In this document: in pieces, positions 54,330 to 64,000 of the stretch | Position numbering within the stretch: the first letter of the stretch is position 1 | How the letters are laid out: every line of letters starts with the position of its first letter | Assembly: GCA_018873225.1 (NCBI GenBank) | Contig: JAEILZ010000005.1 | Location: forward strand, 1,550,001 to 1,614,000 | Direction: 5' to 3' | Source: [Phialemoniopsis] sp. UDSM-2020 | Taxonomy: Eukaryota; Ascomycota; Sordariomycetes; Thyridiales; Thyridiaceae | Length of the DNA: 64,000 nt | The notes under the pieces: generated by a model | The model's database searches: none | What the model saw: the letters and a program-made list of their open reading frames with translations, nothing else | What the model was told of the DNA's origin: nothing | Program-made: the position numbers and the translations under genes

Positions 54330-57300
54330 GAGCACTACCCGTCTTAGAGCTTTGCATCTGCTCCGATTCGCAACAGCCAAGTGTAAATCTTGTAACCAAG
54401 GATCATCAACCGCAAGTGTTAGCGACGGCGACTCCCAATCAGAACACTCAACCATCCTGTACCCCGCACCGTAGTTGTCGAATCGAAATGTCTTGTCAGC
54501 ACGCGACGCAGCAGCGCCGCTACCATGAAGCACTGGTTGGGCAAGGAGAAGACAGATGTTGGAAGAGAGTGCCATCTCTACAGCAAGTCGTAGAAGATCA
54601 ACCAGCGCCGCGTACCACCATGATCGTTGTCTGGTGTCTGGATAGGCTCGATGATGACACTCTTGATATTCACAACAGCACTGGTCATTCGGAAGGAGCT
54701 GGCTACAGCAGCGCAATCGGCAGGATGGAACACAGCGCGAGATGCTGCACACGAATCGCGGGCACAAATGCGTCAACTCTCACCAAACTCGGGTCAGCCG
54801 GACGTTCTGTATGATGTGACATCGATGACTGTGACTGGGCTTGATATCTTGCCGTACCGCCCAGCGCTAAGATGCCGGATGACTGATACGCTCAAGCAAA
54901 AGAACTGATTTGTGTAGCGGGCTTCGAAAGTTCTCGTGTCGTAGTAGAGGCTTCGAAGAAGACAGGTGCCATGTCACCTGTGGCTCACTATGGCTGACGC
55001 AAGCTTCACTCTGGGGCCTCTAACAACTGTGAGAGCTGCCTAGCAGCCCATCACAATGGGTAAGAGAGAGCGGCCTCGCGAGTCGTCGCAAAGTGGGCGC
55101 AGTCTGATCATCCTGCTGCTCTGCCCTGGCCCACATGCCCATCTACAACTCATCCTCCCGCGCAAATTGCGCTTGGTCGAATCGGAAGTGAGGCAGCTTC
55201 TGAGCTTGCTGTGGCTACTCTTTGCAGATCGCCGAGGAGCTTCTCCTGGAAGTATGGGCCGCTGGTAGGTCATTGACGGAATCGTGCTTCGGGCATGCAG
55301 GCAGTCGCGAGCCGTCGGGTCAAGATCGACTTGATGAAAATCGAACGCAACGCATGCTGCATTGGGAGGGAGTGCTGGACGGGCGGCATCGACTTCCGGA
55401 AGCTGGCAAGGACCAGGAGCGCGGGAGCGATCTGGCTGCCTTTCGAGCCTTCCAGAGGCCGTCTCGCGGCCAAGTCAGCTTCCGCGACCCAGATGAGCGA
55501 CATCGGTATTGGGCTGCAAAGACCCTGGTCTGCTTGACAGGTCGTTGACGACCTGCCTGCAAGCATACCATCAGGTAGGCCACTCAAAAGGCTCAATGGC
55601 CCGTTGCGCCCTGGATCGGAATGCGGTGCTGGCTGGAGAGGCAGGGCACGTGTGTTCATGCATTGCATTTTGCGGCCAGCATGGTAAAGGGCTTCTGAAT
55701 AACGGCCGGTGTGCCTGACCAATGACGACGTGCCAGCTGTGTGTGATGCAGCCTTAGTCCCATACGGCACGTCCTGCATAACGAAGCTATCCATAGGTAG
55801 AAGTGATTTGTGCCTCATCTCGAAAGAACCTAAGCACTCCACGACGCTCTCGATCGCTGTGTGACTTGAGTTTCCAAGAGGGTGAAGTCAAGGTTGCAGG
55901 CGCTTGCTGTGAGACTCGTCGTAGCACGTCTCGCTCGATGGGGACAAACCCCCAAATGCTGTCACTGCGGAAGCACGGTCAAGGTGGCGGGCCAAAGACA
56001 GGCAGGCCATCCCCGATGAGACCACAAGGGACCTGTGCTATCAATTTCGACGTCAGAGGTAAGGCACATGACCGTATCTGTCTCACAAAGTGCCTGCAAG
56101 GACAAGTCGGGGAGCAAGAACTATTCCCTTCCAGGATAGATGCTTCAGAAACACGAAGACTAGCCTGCTCTAGTTGTGTAAGTAGGCAGCAAGAAGCAGG
56201 ACTCTGGGGTCTCGTCCCGTTGTGTGCGGCTTGTATGGGGCTGTTTGATGGGAGCTCGGCGGCGAACCAGTCACCATCTACCTAGCTGGGTTGAAAGGTG
56301 TGTGACAACGGCTCAGACATAACCCGCGATGTGGCTCCGACCAATGACGTGGGGATGGGACGCTGCATCGCAGCCCCGAACAGCGGACGCAGCGTTGTCT
56401 GTCTGTGGCTTGGCTGAGTCCGGGATCTTGACAATATTGTCTCGGGCGCCGACTGCAATGACATTGAGGTGCATTTGACAGGCAAAGCCACCCACGACAT
56501 TGTCCTGGCTCCCTGGCCGTCGACTTGAACAATTCTTCGAAATGTAGATCAAGTTGATATTCAGTCGGTGTGTGTCACGGGCGCCCATTTAGCTCGTGTT
56601 AGTGTCAAAGAGTTGGAGTCATCGTTGCGCGCGACGGGTCACTTAGTTAGACAGGCGGTGGGTTTGAACAAACGTGCCGCTAGTCTTGCCGCCTCGGGAC
56701 TTCCCTTGAAGAGCAGGAGTGAAAGCGAGGTGGAGCGCGCGACACCATGTGTCATGGTCGGTCCCCGCTCATCAAGAAAGAGACGATGTCGTTGAACAAA
56801 TTAGTTACATAGCAAATGGTACAAGTGCGCGTGCCCGAGATACCCTGTCACCTTGTCTAGCCTGGGCGAGTATCCGATTGACGGGAGCTGCAGTCGCAAG
56901 CCTGTTGACAGCTGTCGTGGCTTCCATATCAGGCAAAGGGCAACTCTAGACGCCTGAGCACCGCCCAGCCGTAACGGTTGAGCAGGATCGGGCAGAGGCC
57001 GCAAAGCCTCAGAAATGACCTATTATTGGCAAAAGTGACAGCGACTACTCCGTACTAGCTGGTAGATGAGGCGTGTCAAATACGTTTGGATCTGCCTGTG
57101 CGACTAGCTTTAGCCGTCAAAAGTCGATTGGGTTGGCATCTCGTCCCCCATGTCGACTCAAACCCACTCTTGGCAGGCAGTGATCAGGCAGTGGACAACG
57201 GAGCGTCGTTCCAATCTAGGCATCTGCACAGGCACCGCGCGTCGAAGGAGGTGGAAGATGATGGGGAGCGTGCATGATCCGGTCATGGCGAAGTCTTCAA

Positions 57301-59475
57301 GGAACCAAGGCAATAGTAAGAAGAAATCGTGGGGGAAGGAGATAGTACGATCTTGGACTATGACCACACGGGATATTCCATTCCTCGGCACGCCATAACG
57401 AGGAGTCCTCGAAACACTGCTTCAAGTAAGAAAATATGTGCGCACATCTGTATATTTGATTGGCCTCGTGCACTGCAACGTTGAAGAGATGCATGAGAAG
57501 AGAATTATCGAGAGCAGAAAGGGAAGCAGAGGCACCCAGGCAGGTTCGCACGGCAGTTGCCAGCATGGGGGAGAAAATTCAGCGCATGCTCCAAGGCCTT
57601 ATCAGCCAATTGGCACATTGCTACAGGCGATTCCTTCCCTGTATCCCGATGCTGCAGGCCGGCCGATTCACTGATCCTTTTCTCCCAGCTCATCCGACTT
57701 GAGGTACTATCGAAAGGTAAGTCAACGGTAGCATGTCAGCTGAGGGTACATCCTGGTTGCAGGCGTCTCCCATAGGCTGGAAGGGTAGTTGAGCATGCGG
57801 GAGGACCTCGAAGATTCTCGTGCCAACTGCCATGGAGGAAGAAGTCGGAAAGGTGGTGGAGAGATAATGTCGACACGACCGCCCCATGTGGTGCCACCCC
57901 GAGCTATTCCGCCAGGAAGCGTCCCTGTTAAAGTGTATTCAGTGGGCTCCTCTAGCGGGAAGACGGCGGCGCTAGCCTAAATAGACGCACTAGAACATCT
58001 GCTTTTTGCCTCTGGGCGGCGCGCGTTTCCTCCAGGGCTCTCCCCCTTTTTCTCGACAAGCAAGCCCTGCCCAATCTGCTGGGCTGAGAGAGTCAGAGTG
58101 CGTAGCATCGTGTCTTGTCCTATGAATGCTTCACGACTGGCCGCTGGCATTGATCGATCCCACCATCTGTCCGTTCGGTCCATCTCGTCTAGACCCGACT
58201 AGACCACCATCTTGCAATAAACGGCCTCGCCCGAGCATGATCTGTCTGTCACACCATTCCATCTTCTACTCAGAGCATTGATAGAGTAGAGTCAAACATT
58301 GGACTTACCCCAACCTCCCCAAGCTGGCCACAGCATTGCATGGAGGATTGAGCAAGATGGCGCACTGCCATCATTGATCTTCTTTCTCTTTTCTTGGGGA
58401 GAGAGATGCCCACGCAATTGACAAGACAGGCCTGCCTACCCACGGCAGGTTGGGGGCATCCCCCGTTCCCCCCCAAAGATTGGCACCGCGAGCCGTGGCC
58501 CAGTGGAATCATGGTGGGACGTGAACAGCGGAGTTTCAAGCATGCCCGCCTCCAAGAGGGCTGTCGCTTGCCGGCCGCATATTTTCCAATCCACTCACTC
58601 TGGCTTTTCACCCACCCTCCCAAGAGAGTCACGTCGACCACCACCATCTCCGATGTGACTGACTTATGCTACTCCTCCAAGACAGCACCATCCTTGCCTC
58701 CTCCACTCTTTGCATCCCGACCGGGGGGGAAGGGTGCCAGTATTTTCTCTTAGGGGTGCTTGGCTTGGTACCATGTCGTGCAACGTGCTCTCTGTCTCCC
58801 TGTCCGTACCATCTTAGGTACCTGTCGACCCGTTCTCACACATCTCATGTACATCTCGATTGTCGCCCATGTGAAGTACATCCCGTTCCATCTCCAACCG
58901 CCCGCGAGCTCCTCCCTACCCCCATGCATATCCACATCCCCGAGTGCATACAAGATGATGATGCCTCCCTCTTCACACGTGGGGACCTTCAAAAAGCTCA
59001 CATACCTCCCATCCCATATCGTCCTTCCCCAGAAAGACCATAACGCCCCTGCATGCCTATCCTACACGCATGTCTGATCCACCCATGTCAACCTCGTTCG
59101 CCAGATAGACATCTTGAACCAGACAACTCATCCTCCTCGAACCGCGCGACCCTTGAGGATTTCTGCAAGACTACCATATCCCCCGCACACTCAAGCTTCC
59201 CAAACGCTTCACCACTCGAAGCCAGCTCTTTGGTGCCCAAACGGAACCTGTGAGCCATCCCGCGTTGCAAGAACTCAGCAATCCAGATCCAATCATCAAC
59301 ATTTCGTCGACGCCTGGCTTTTGCCTGCCGCCCAACTTGATCAGGAGCTTCCCTCTTGGTCACCCCCTCCCCTCCTCCTCTTGTCTACATAAGGAACCCG
59401 GTCCGATCTCTGGACCCTGATAAAACACCTTCTCGCGATCTTGGAATCGCTAAGCAAACCCCAGTCCTCATCACA
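54330..59475. other. Gene-poor stretch upstream of the 459-residue protein
   Basis: About 5.1 kb with scattered open frames (for example 54330-54776, 55270-55842 and 55803-56285), none with recognisable motifs, a signal peptide or consistent splice logic. Base composition is close to that of the genes, so it is not an AT-rich RIP block. The last 0.8 kb is C/T-rich and is probably a long leader of the downstream gene. A non-coding RNA cannot be ruled out. Confidence 0.5.
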
Positions 59476-60922
59476 ATGCCTTCAACAATACGAAGTAGAA
59501 GCTCGGCCCACAGCACTGCCAGCCGAGGTTCCAGTCATGAGTCTTTTGAGTCTATGAGCTCAGTTCCCACCACCGTCACCACCTCCCCAATGCCCTCACT
59601 AGTCAAGACATCCGCCGCTAGCCAGGGTCACAAAGTCGACTACAGCTACGAGTCTGGCGACGATGACCTCTCCCCGGCGACCAACTGCTGCACTCGCGCC
59701 TCGGTCGAGACATATGCCTCGACCACTGCGTCCGAGGAGGACCTGGACGTCTCGAGCGAGTCGGACCACTCCGCCGAGTACGAGTACCAGGACATCCCGC
59801 CTCTGCCCCTGTACCGTGGAGATATCGTCGAGCCAAACGTCAGACCCTCCAACCCTCAAGACTTCGCCAAGTTGTTCCCCAGCATGAACCGCCTTTCAAT
59901 ACGACACGACGAGTTCACACCCGACGGGAACATGAACTTGAGAGTCGACACGGCCGTGCCCAGGAGACGGCATACGGTCCAGCTCTTCCACCTGCGCATG
60001 TACGATCTTGCCAAGCGCGAGTTCTCCCTGAGGCGTTACTGCAGGGACTCGGGTCGCGAGGTCTGCAACTCGAAAAGAAAGTACGTCGAGCCGGCCTCGG
60101 AGAGTAGGCCGAATCTACAACGGTCCATGAGCAGCGCCATCAAGACCCTCGGTGGCAAGCCGGCCTTCAAGCGGACCAACTCTGGCGGCTCCATGTTCTC
60201 CAACTCGTCCGGCAAGAGGCCCACCACCTCCCACTCTTCGAGCAGCGATGGCGACGACGAGTTTTCCGCCGCCTTCGGTCACTCCTTGGCCGGTGCCAAC
60301 GACAGAAGGTCTCGTCCTCTGCCCACCAACACGATCAAGCTCGAGTTCAGCAACTACGCGCGTGTCGATGTTACCCGACGCGGTGGCAAGAACGCGAAGC
60401 GTTACGAATTCGAATGGTGGGGACACAAGTACTCGTGGAAGAGAGTCATCGAGAAGCACACCAACGTGGTCAGCTTCCATTTGCTGCGGGACGGCAAGGA
60501 GGGCGCCTCGGTCGCGCATATCGTGCCCGAGACTAGGTCACCGAACCAGATCCGCACGGACGACGAGGCTGGTGGTTGGGTGCCGCCCTGCCACATGTGG
60601 TTCACCGACGAGGCTGTCCTCAACGCCCAGACAGATGTTGCCGAGTAAGTACACTACTACCCAAAGTCTACCCACCAGAAACAAATGTACTAACGTTTCC
60701 TTCTTTTAAAGTGTCATCATCGCCACCGGACTGATGGCCCTGGTCGACGACTGCATCAAGGAGAAGTGGCAGGTCAAGAAGAGCCACCGCATCCCAGTCC
60801 CACTGACCAACAAGTCCTACGACGTCGGCGCTTTCATGCAGCACGTCTTTAGCCGTCGCAACTCGGCCGAGCAGCGCGGAACTAGCCCTCTTCAATATGC
60901 CAAACCTATCTCTGCGTACTAG
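59476..60922 (+). CDS. Hypothetical fungal protein, 459 residues
   Basis: Two exons, 59476-60644 and 60712-60922 (intron GTAAGT..AAAG with a CTAAC branch, phase 2). The N-terminal 130 residues are Ser/Thr-rich and acidic (ASTTASEEDLDVSSESDHSA), and a PPLPLYRGDIVEP motif follows. The middle and C-terminal parts look folded: RRRHTVQLFHLRMYDLAKRE, then a Ser-rich insert, then IKLEFSNYARVDVTRRGGKN with RYEFEWWGHKYSWKRVIEKH, and WVPPCHMWFTDEAVLNAQTD. The last exon adds IIATGLMALVDDCIKEKW. No signal peptide or membrane span. It reads like a conserved ascomycete protein of beta-rich fold, but I cannot name the family or function. ATG 59476 follows a leader with CACA before the start; the frame is open upstream to 59356 as probable UTR. 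Confidence 0.75.
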
Positions 60923-63887
60923 GAGTCCGTGGAGAGTTGGCCATCTGAAAGAGCCAGCAGCGTCTACTTGACCTATTGCGACTGGTAAATCATGTACCAA
61001 TCGATCACCAAAAGCACTGTCCTCACATTTGAGCGTCAGTCTCTCTGCATTTGGAGCAGAATTGTTTCCCATATCGAGGCGTCCAGAACGCCATTTTTAC
61101 TGCGCAAGCGGCAGCCTTTCTTTTTCATGTTCGTCTCTTGTTCTCATTACCTATATTTTCAAGCGCTTCGCACCTGCATCATCATCACATTTGGAACGGG
61201 TTTCAGCAACCCCAGGAATTGCATTATCATATAACGACAGCTACGAGGATTTCGGCTGCACAGTCTCAGGCAAGCCACAACCAAGATACAGAAAGATATC
61301 TAGGCGCATTTGGAGGGTACAGATATCGGTGGCGTTCTAGAACGGTGTTTAGTGGATGTGTATTACATTTTGTATCTCATTATACAGGCGCTCCGGTCAT
61401 TTGAGGGGGGAGATGGGCTGTCTCCGTTGCATCAAGGGTAGCATCTGCGGAACGATGACAGTCATTCAGGGCATATTTTCTTTCTATTCATCCATGTGTA
61501 CCAACTGGCAGCGAGCGCTCACTGTCTCTTACTTCGTGTTAACATGCATCGTGCAGGGGCAAAATATGTCACTTGTCTTGTCTAAAGTATCTATCCATAC
61601 AAAAGAATGAGCTTACTTGTAACTCATCTGTTCCTCCAACTTGTACCACTAGATGATGATACGCATTTGGCAATCACTGCAGATTCAGAGGACTCGAGTC
61701 TGACGGTATGCAGATACCCCTACGTTGCACTTACCTACCATCCCTCGTCTCTGACATAAGCGTCCCCTCCGGCCGCCATCCTTGTGCCGCATGCCTTTTA
61801 CCGTCCGTACCATTCAGCATCATTCTGATGGCCTGTTTGTGTAGCAGTTGGTGCTGCGTCGTGACGCCTTCCCTGTAAGCAGGCAAACGAAAGAAGATGA
61901 GGGGAAATAAAAAGCAAATCTGCTTGTCTCCTGCGCACAGCGCTGATCCTCAACCAATCAGTTTGGGGAGTACATTTCTTCTTTCGACCCTCAACTTCCC
62001 TGCTCACATGTGCACGCCAGGTAAATGACTTTCCATGCTGTGCGATGCATCATAGGCAGGGTTAATGTAGATGCATGGTTTTTATACTTTTGATGTACCC
62101 TTTTCCTGCCAAGGTTCCCGGCCCGGTTGCACGCTCTCGCTCCGCCTCCCTTGCAAGTCACATGTGTCTCTGTCTCTTCTCTCTTCCAACTTGTCCGACG
62201 GATGCGAACCAGACTTACGCATCACATGTAATGCTGTGTCAAGCAGGGAAAAGCAGATGGATTTGCTTTTTCTTGCTCCTCAGCTTCAACACTCTGTGGA
62301 CTTGTCCCCCCTGCCTGTCTCCGTTTTGTCATCGATGGTGATGCCTGTACCCTCGAAGTGTTCACCCTGAGTGTCATGTCTAACCCATGCTTGTCACTGT
62401 CGTCATATCCACACAGACGGGACGATGACGCCTCATGATGACATTTGTCCCCGGATGCCAGTCCCAATATGACCAGTCCGCTGAAGAGACGAGGAATAAT
62501 TCACTCTCCGGGCCCGGGGATTTCACGAGGGCTTGTAATACTAGACGGAGACCCCGGGAGACCAGGGTGCAGTGTAGTACGTCGTCATGTCGCACCACCT
62601 CGTGGAACTCTTTTTGCCTTCTCGGTCCGGAGTCGGAACTCTCGGACGGGAGAGAAGCAGGCTGGACATGTTCGATAGAGAATGAAATCATGCACGTCAG
62701 GGCTAGACCAGAACGTGCACAGGGACTGTCGTGTCCCTGACAGTCTCGGAATATGCCGTGGCAAGGGGAGCAAATAGTGAGAACCAGGACTTCTTTGTTG
62801 AGATTCCTCGAATGGAGAGTCATCTAACCCCTTGCCTGAACATATGATAATGGAGTGTCTTGCAGAGGCTGTCCGAACGGCCTCTGATGAAGCACAGTCC
62901 CTTGATCATGTTAAAGTAGCCGGGTTTATCTTCGATTGACTATTTGCTGGGTGACTATGAATCTTGATGTAAACATGAAAGGATAGATGTTCGTAAACAC
63001 TCGTTAACGGAGAGGCCTAATAGTTAGGAACAGCATGGTACGTAAGATTTTTTAATCGCTGGGGACTGCACGTTATAGGATAAATATCGTCATTGCCTTG
63101 CTCTTACCCTTCTGTTCGGATTCTCTCTACAGTCGCGACGAAAGTGGTATGGTGAACAAGATAGCCCTGGAGGCTAACTCTATTACATATATGTGCATCA
63201 TTTTGGAAAGAACCCGGGTAGCGAAATGGTATCCAATACATCTTTGCCAATTGTAAGAAGAGAGTTCATATCATTGATATATCCTGGCTAACATGCGTCT
63301 CCAAGAGAACACCTACATATCTAGTCCCAGGATGAAGTCCGGCTATGCGGTTTTGAGGACCGAGAGTCAGGCCGGAGCCTCCAAGCGATCGCTGAGTGGC
63401 CCGTCTTCTTCTTCCGGCCCGTGTAAGGTATTCACTTCTCACAAGGACTTGCTCGTGCGGGAGAAAAAGGGGGGAAAAAGGGGAGAAAATTATCTCGAAG
63501 TCCAAGATTACCAGATGCGGTAATCGACTGCCAAGCTACCAAACCATCAACGGAGGGGCGTCGGGTCGGCGCCGTCTCCCCGCAAAAAAAGAAGAGCGAA
63601 AAATCCGGAGCGACCAATCATCCAACTCAATTTGGACATGACATATCTCAGCCCTGTACAAAGACAATTCACAGACTCAAACAACTAATTCGTAATTCAT
63701 CCCCACACGAAGAATCAACTTTTAATCATAGACGCAATTCATCTTCTCTTCCTCTTCCTTACTGAAGGGCTTGATCAAGATTCTGCCAGGCCCGGGTCCT
63801 GTATTGACCGGCGTCACTCGCCCGATCCGTCATTCATCAAAAAGCTGGTTGGCTCACACGAGCTGCTCATCAACAGTTGATACAAAC
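60923..63887. other. Intergenic region, about 3 kb
   Basis: This is the 3' flank of the 459-residue protein and the promoter of histidinol phosphatase. Open frames (for example 62071-62370 and 62380-62823) overlap on both strands and show no protein-like motif. No RNA gene or dispersed repeat is visible. Confidence 0.5.
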
Positions 63888-64000
63888 ATGGCGTTCACAA
63901 TGCACTCCCACTCGGGGCAGTTCTGCCCCGGCCACGCAAAGGACCAGCTCGAGGACATCATCCTGCACGCCATCAGCATAGGCTACAAGACCATGGGCCT
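63888..64000 (+). CDS. Histidinol phosphatase (PHP family), N-terminus (partial)
   Basis: Only the first 37 codons are in the window. The start MAFTMHSHSGQFCPGHAKDQ has the H-x-H metal site of PHP-type phosphoesterases. The stretch LEDIILHAISIGYKTMGL matches, from memory, the helix and strand that follow in fungal histidinol phosphatase (HIS2 type), which makes histidinol from histidinol phosphate in histidine synthesis. The gene runs past the right edge, so length and other motifs cannot be checked. Confidence 0.8.
   Translation, partial: MAFTMHSHSGQFCPGHAKDQLEDIILHAISIGYKTMG

Noticed and set aside
1..64000. CRISPR array, integron, prophage or bacterial operon structure.
   Set aside because: The gene architecture is fungal with spliceosomal introns throughout, and no regularly spaced direct repeats are present.

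Overview
The window is nuclear DNA of a filamentous ascomycete, most likely a Sordariomycete. Genes are split by short introns (about 47-98 bp, GT..AG with CTRAC-type branch points). The content is typical of the group: fatty acid synthase as two divergent giant subunits, a CE3 esterase, a secreted sulfatase, DUF3176 and MARVEL membrane proteins, a YVC1-type channel and a PHP histidinol phosphatase. I cannot name the genus from sequence alone. I rebuilt exon structures by hand from splice sites, reading-frame phase and protein motifs.

Layout. 0-2.2 kb: end of a YVC1-like vacuolar cation channel (+) and a secreted CE3 esterase (+). 2.5-6.5 kb: a ten-exon SNF2/RING helicase gene (-) with eight in-frame TAG codons. 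7.7-8.2 kb: a small secreted His/Pro repeat protein (-). 9.5 kb: a MITE-like element. 9.8-13.1 kb: a NodB deacetylase (-) and a 14-TM MFS (VBA-type) transporter (-). 14.1-17.2 kb: a sulfatase (+) and an orphan 240-residue protein (+). 18-25 kb: a Tc1-type HTH protein (-), CTF18 (-) and a DUF3176 membrane protein (-). 27-36 kb: a bZIP-like protein (+), a MARVEL protein (-), a Cys-rich multi-span membrane protein (-) and guanine deaminase (-). 36.5-51.7 kb: FAS1 (-) and FAS2 (+), head to head across about 3.1 kb. 51.7-59.5 kb: a gene-poor stretch with a second copy of the MITE. 59.5-60.9 kb: a conserved-looking hypothetical protein (+). 63.9 kb to the end: the start of histidinol phosphatase (+).

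The most unusual locus is the SNF2/RING gene. All ten exons join without a frameshift (1155 codons including the final stop). Inside that frame are eight stop codons and every one is TAG. At least three of the eight replace a tryptophan expected in a conserved motif. Two RING cysteines read as tyrosine (TGT/TGC to TAT/TAC), and one intron begins AT instead of GT. Each of these lesions is a single G-to-A change at a TpG on the coding strand. That is the substrate pattern of the A-to-I mRNA editing known from Sordariomycete fruiting bodies (UAG read as UGG). A strand-biased round of RIP followed by loss of the gene would give much the same pattern. RNA from sexual tissue would separate the two.

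The genes do not form one pathway. The only clear functional unit is the FAS1/FAS2 pair, which encodes both subunits of the cytosolic fatty acid synthase and shares a promoter region.
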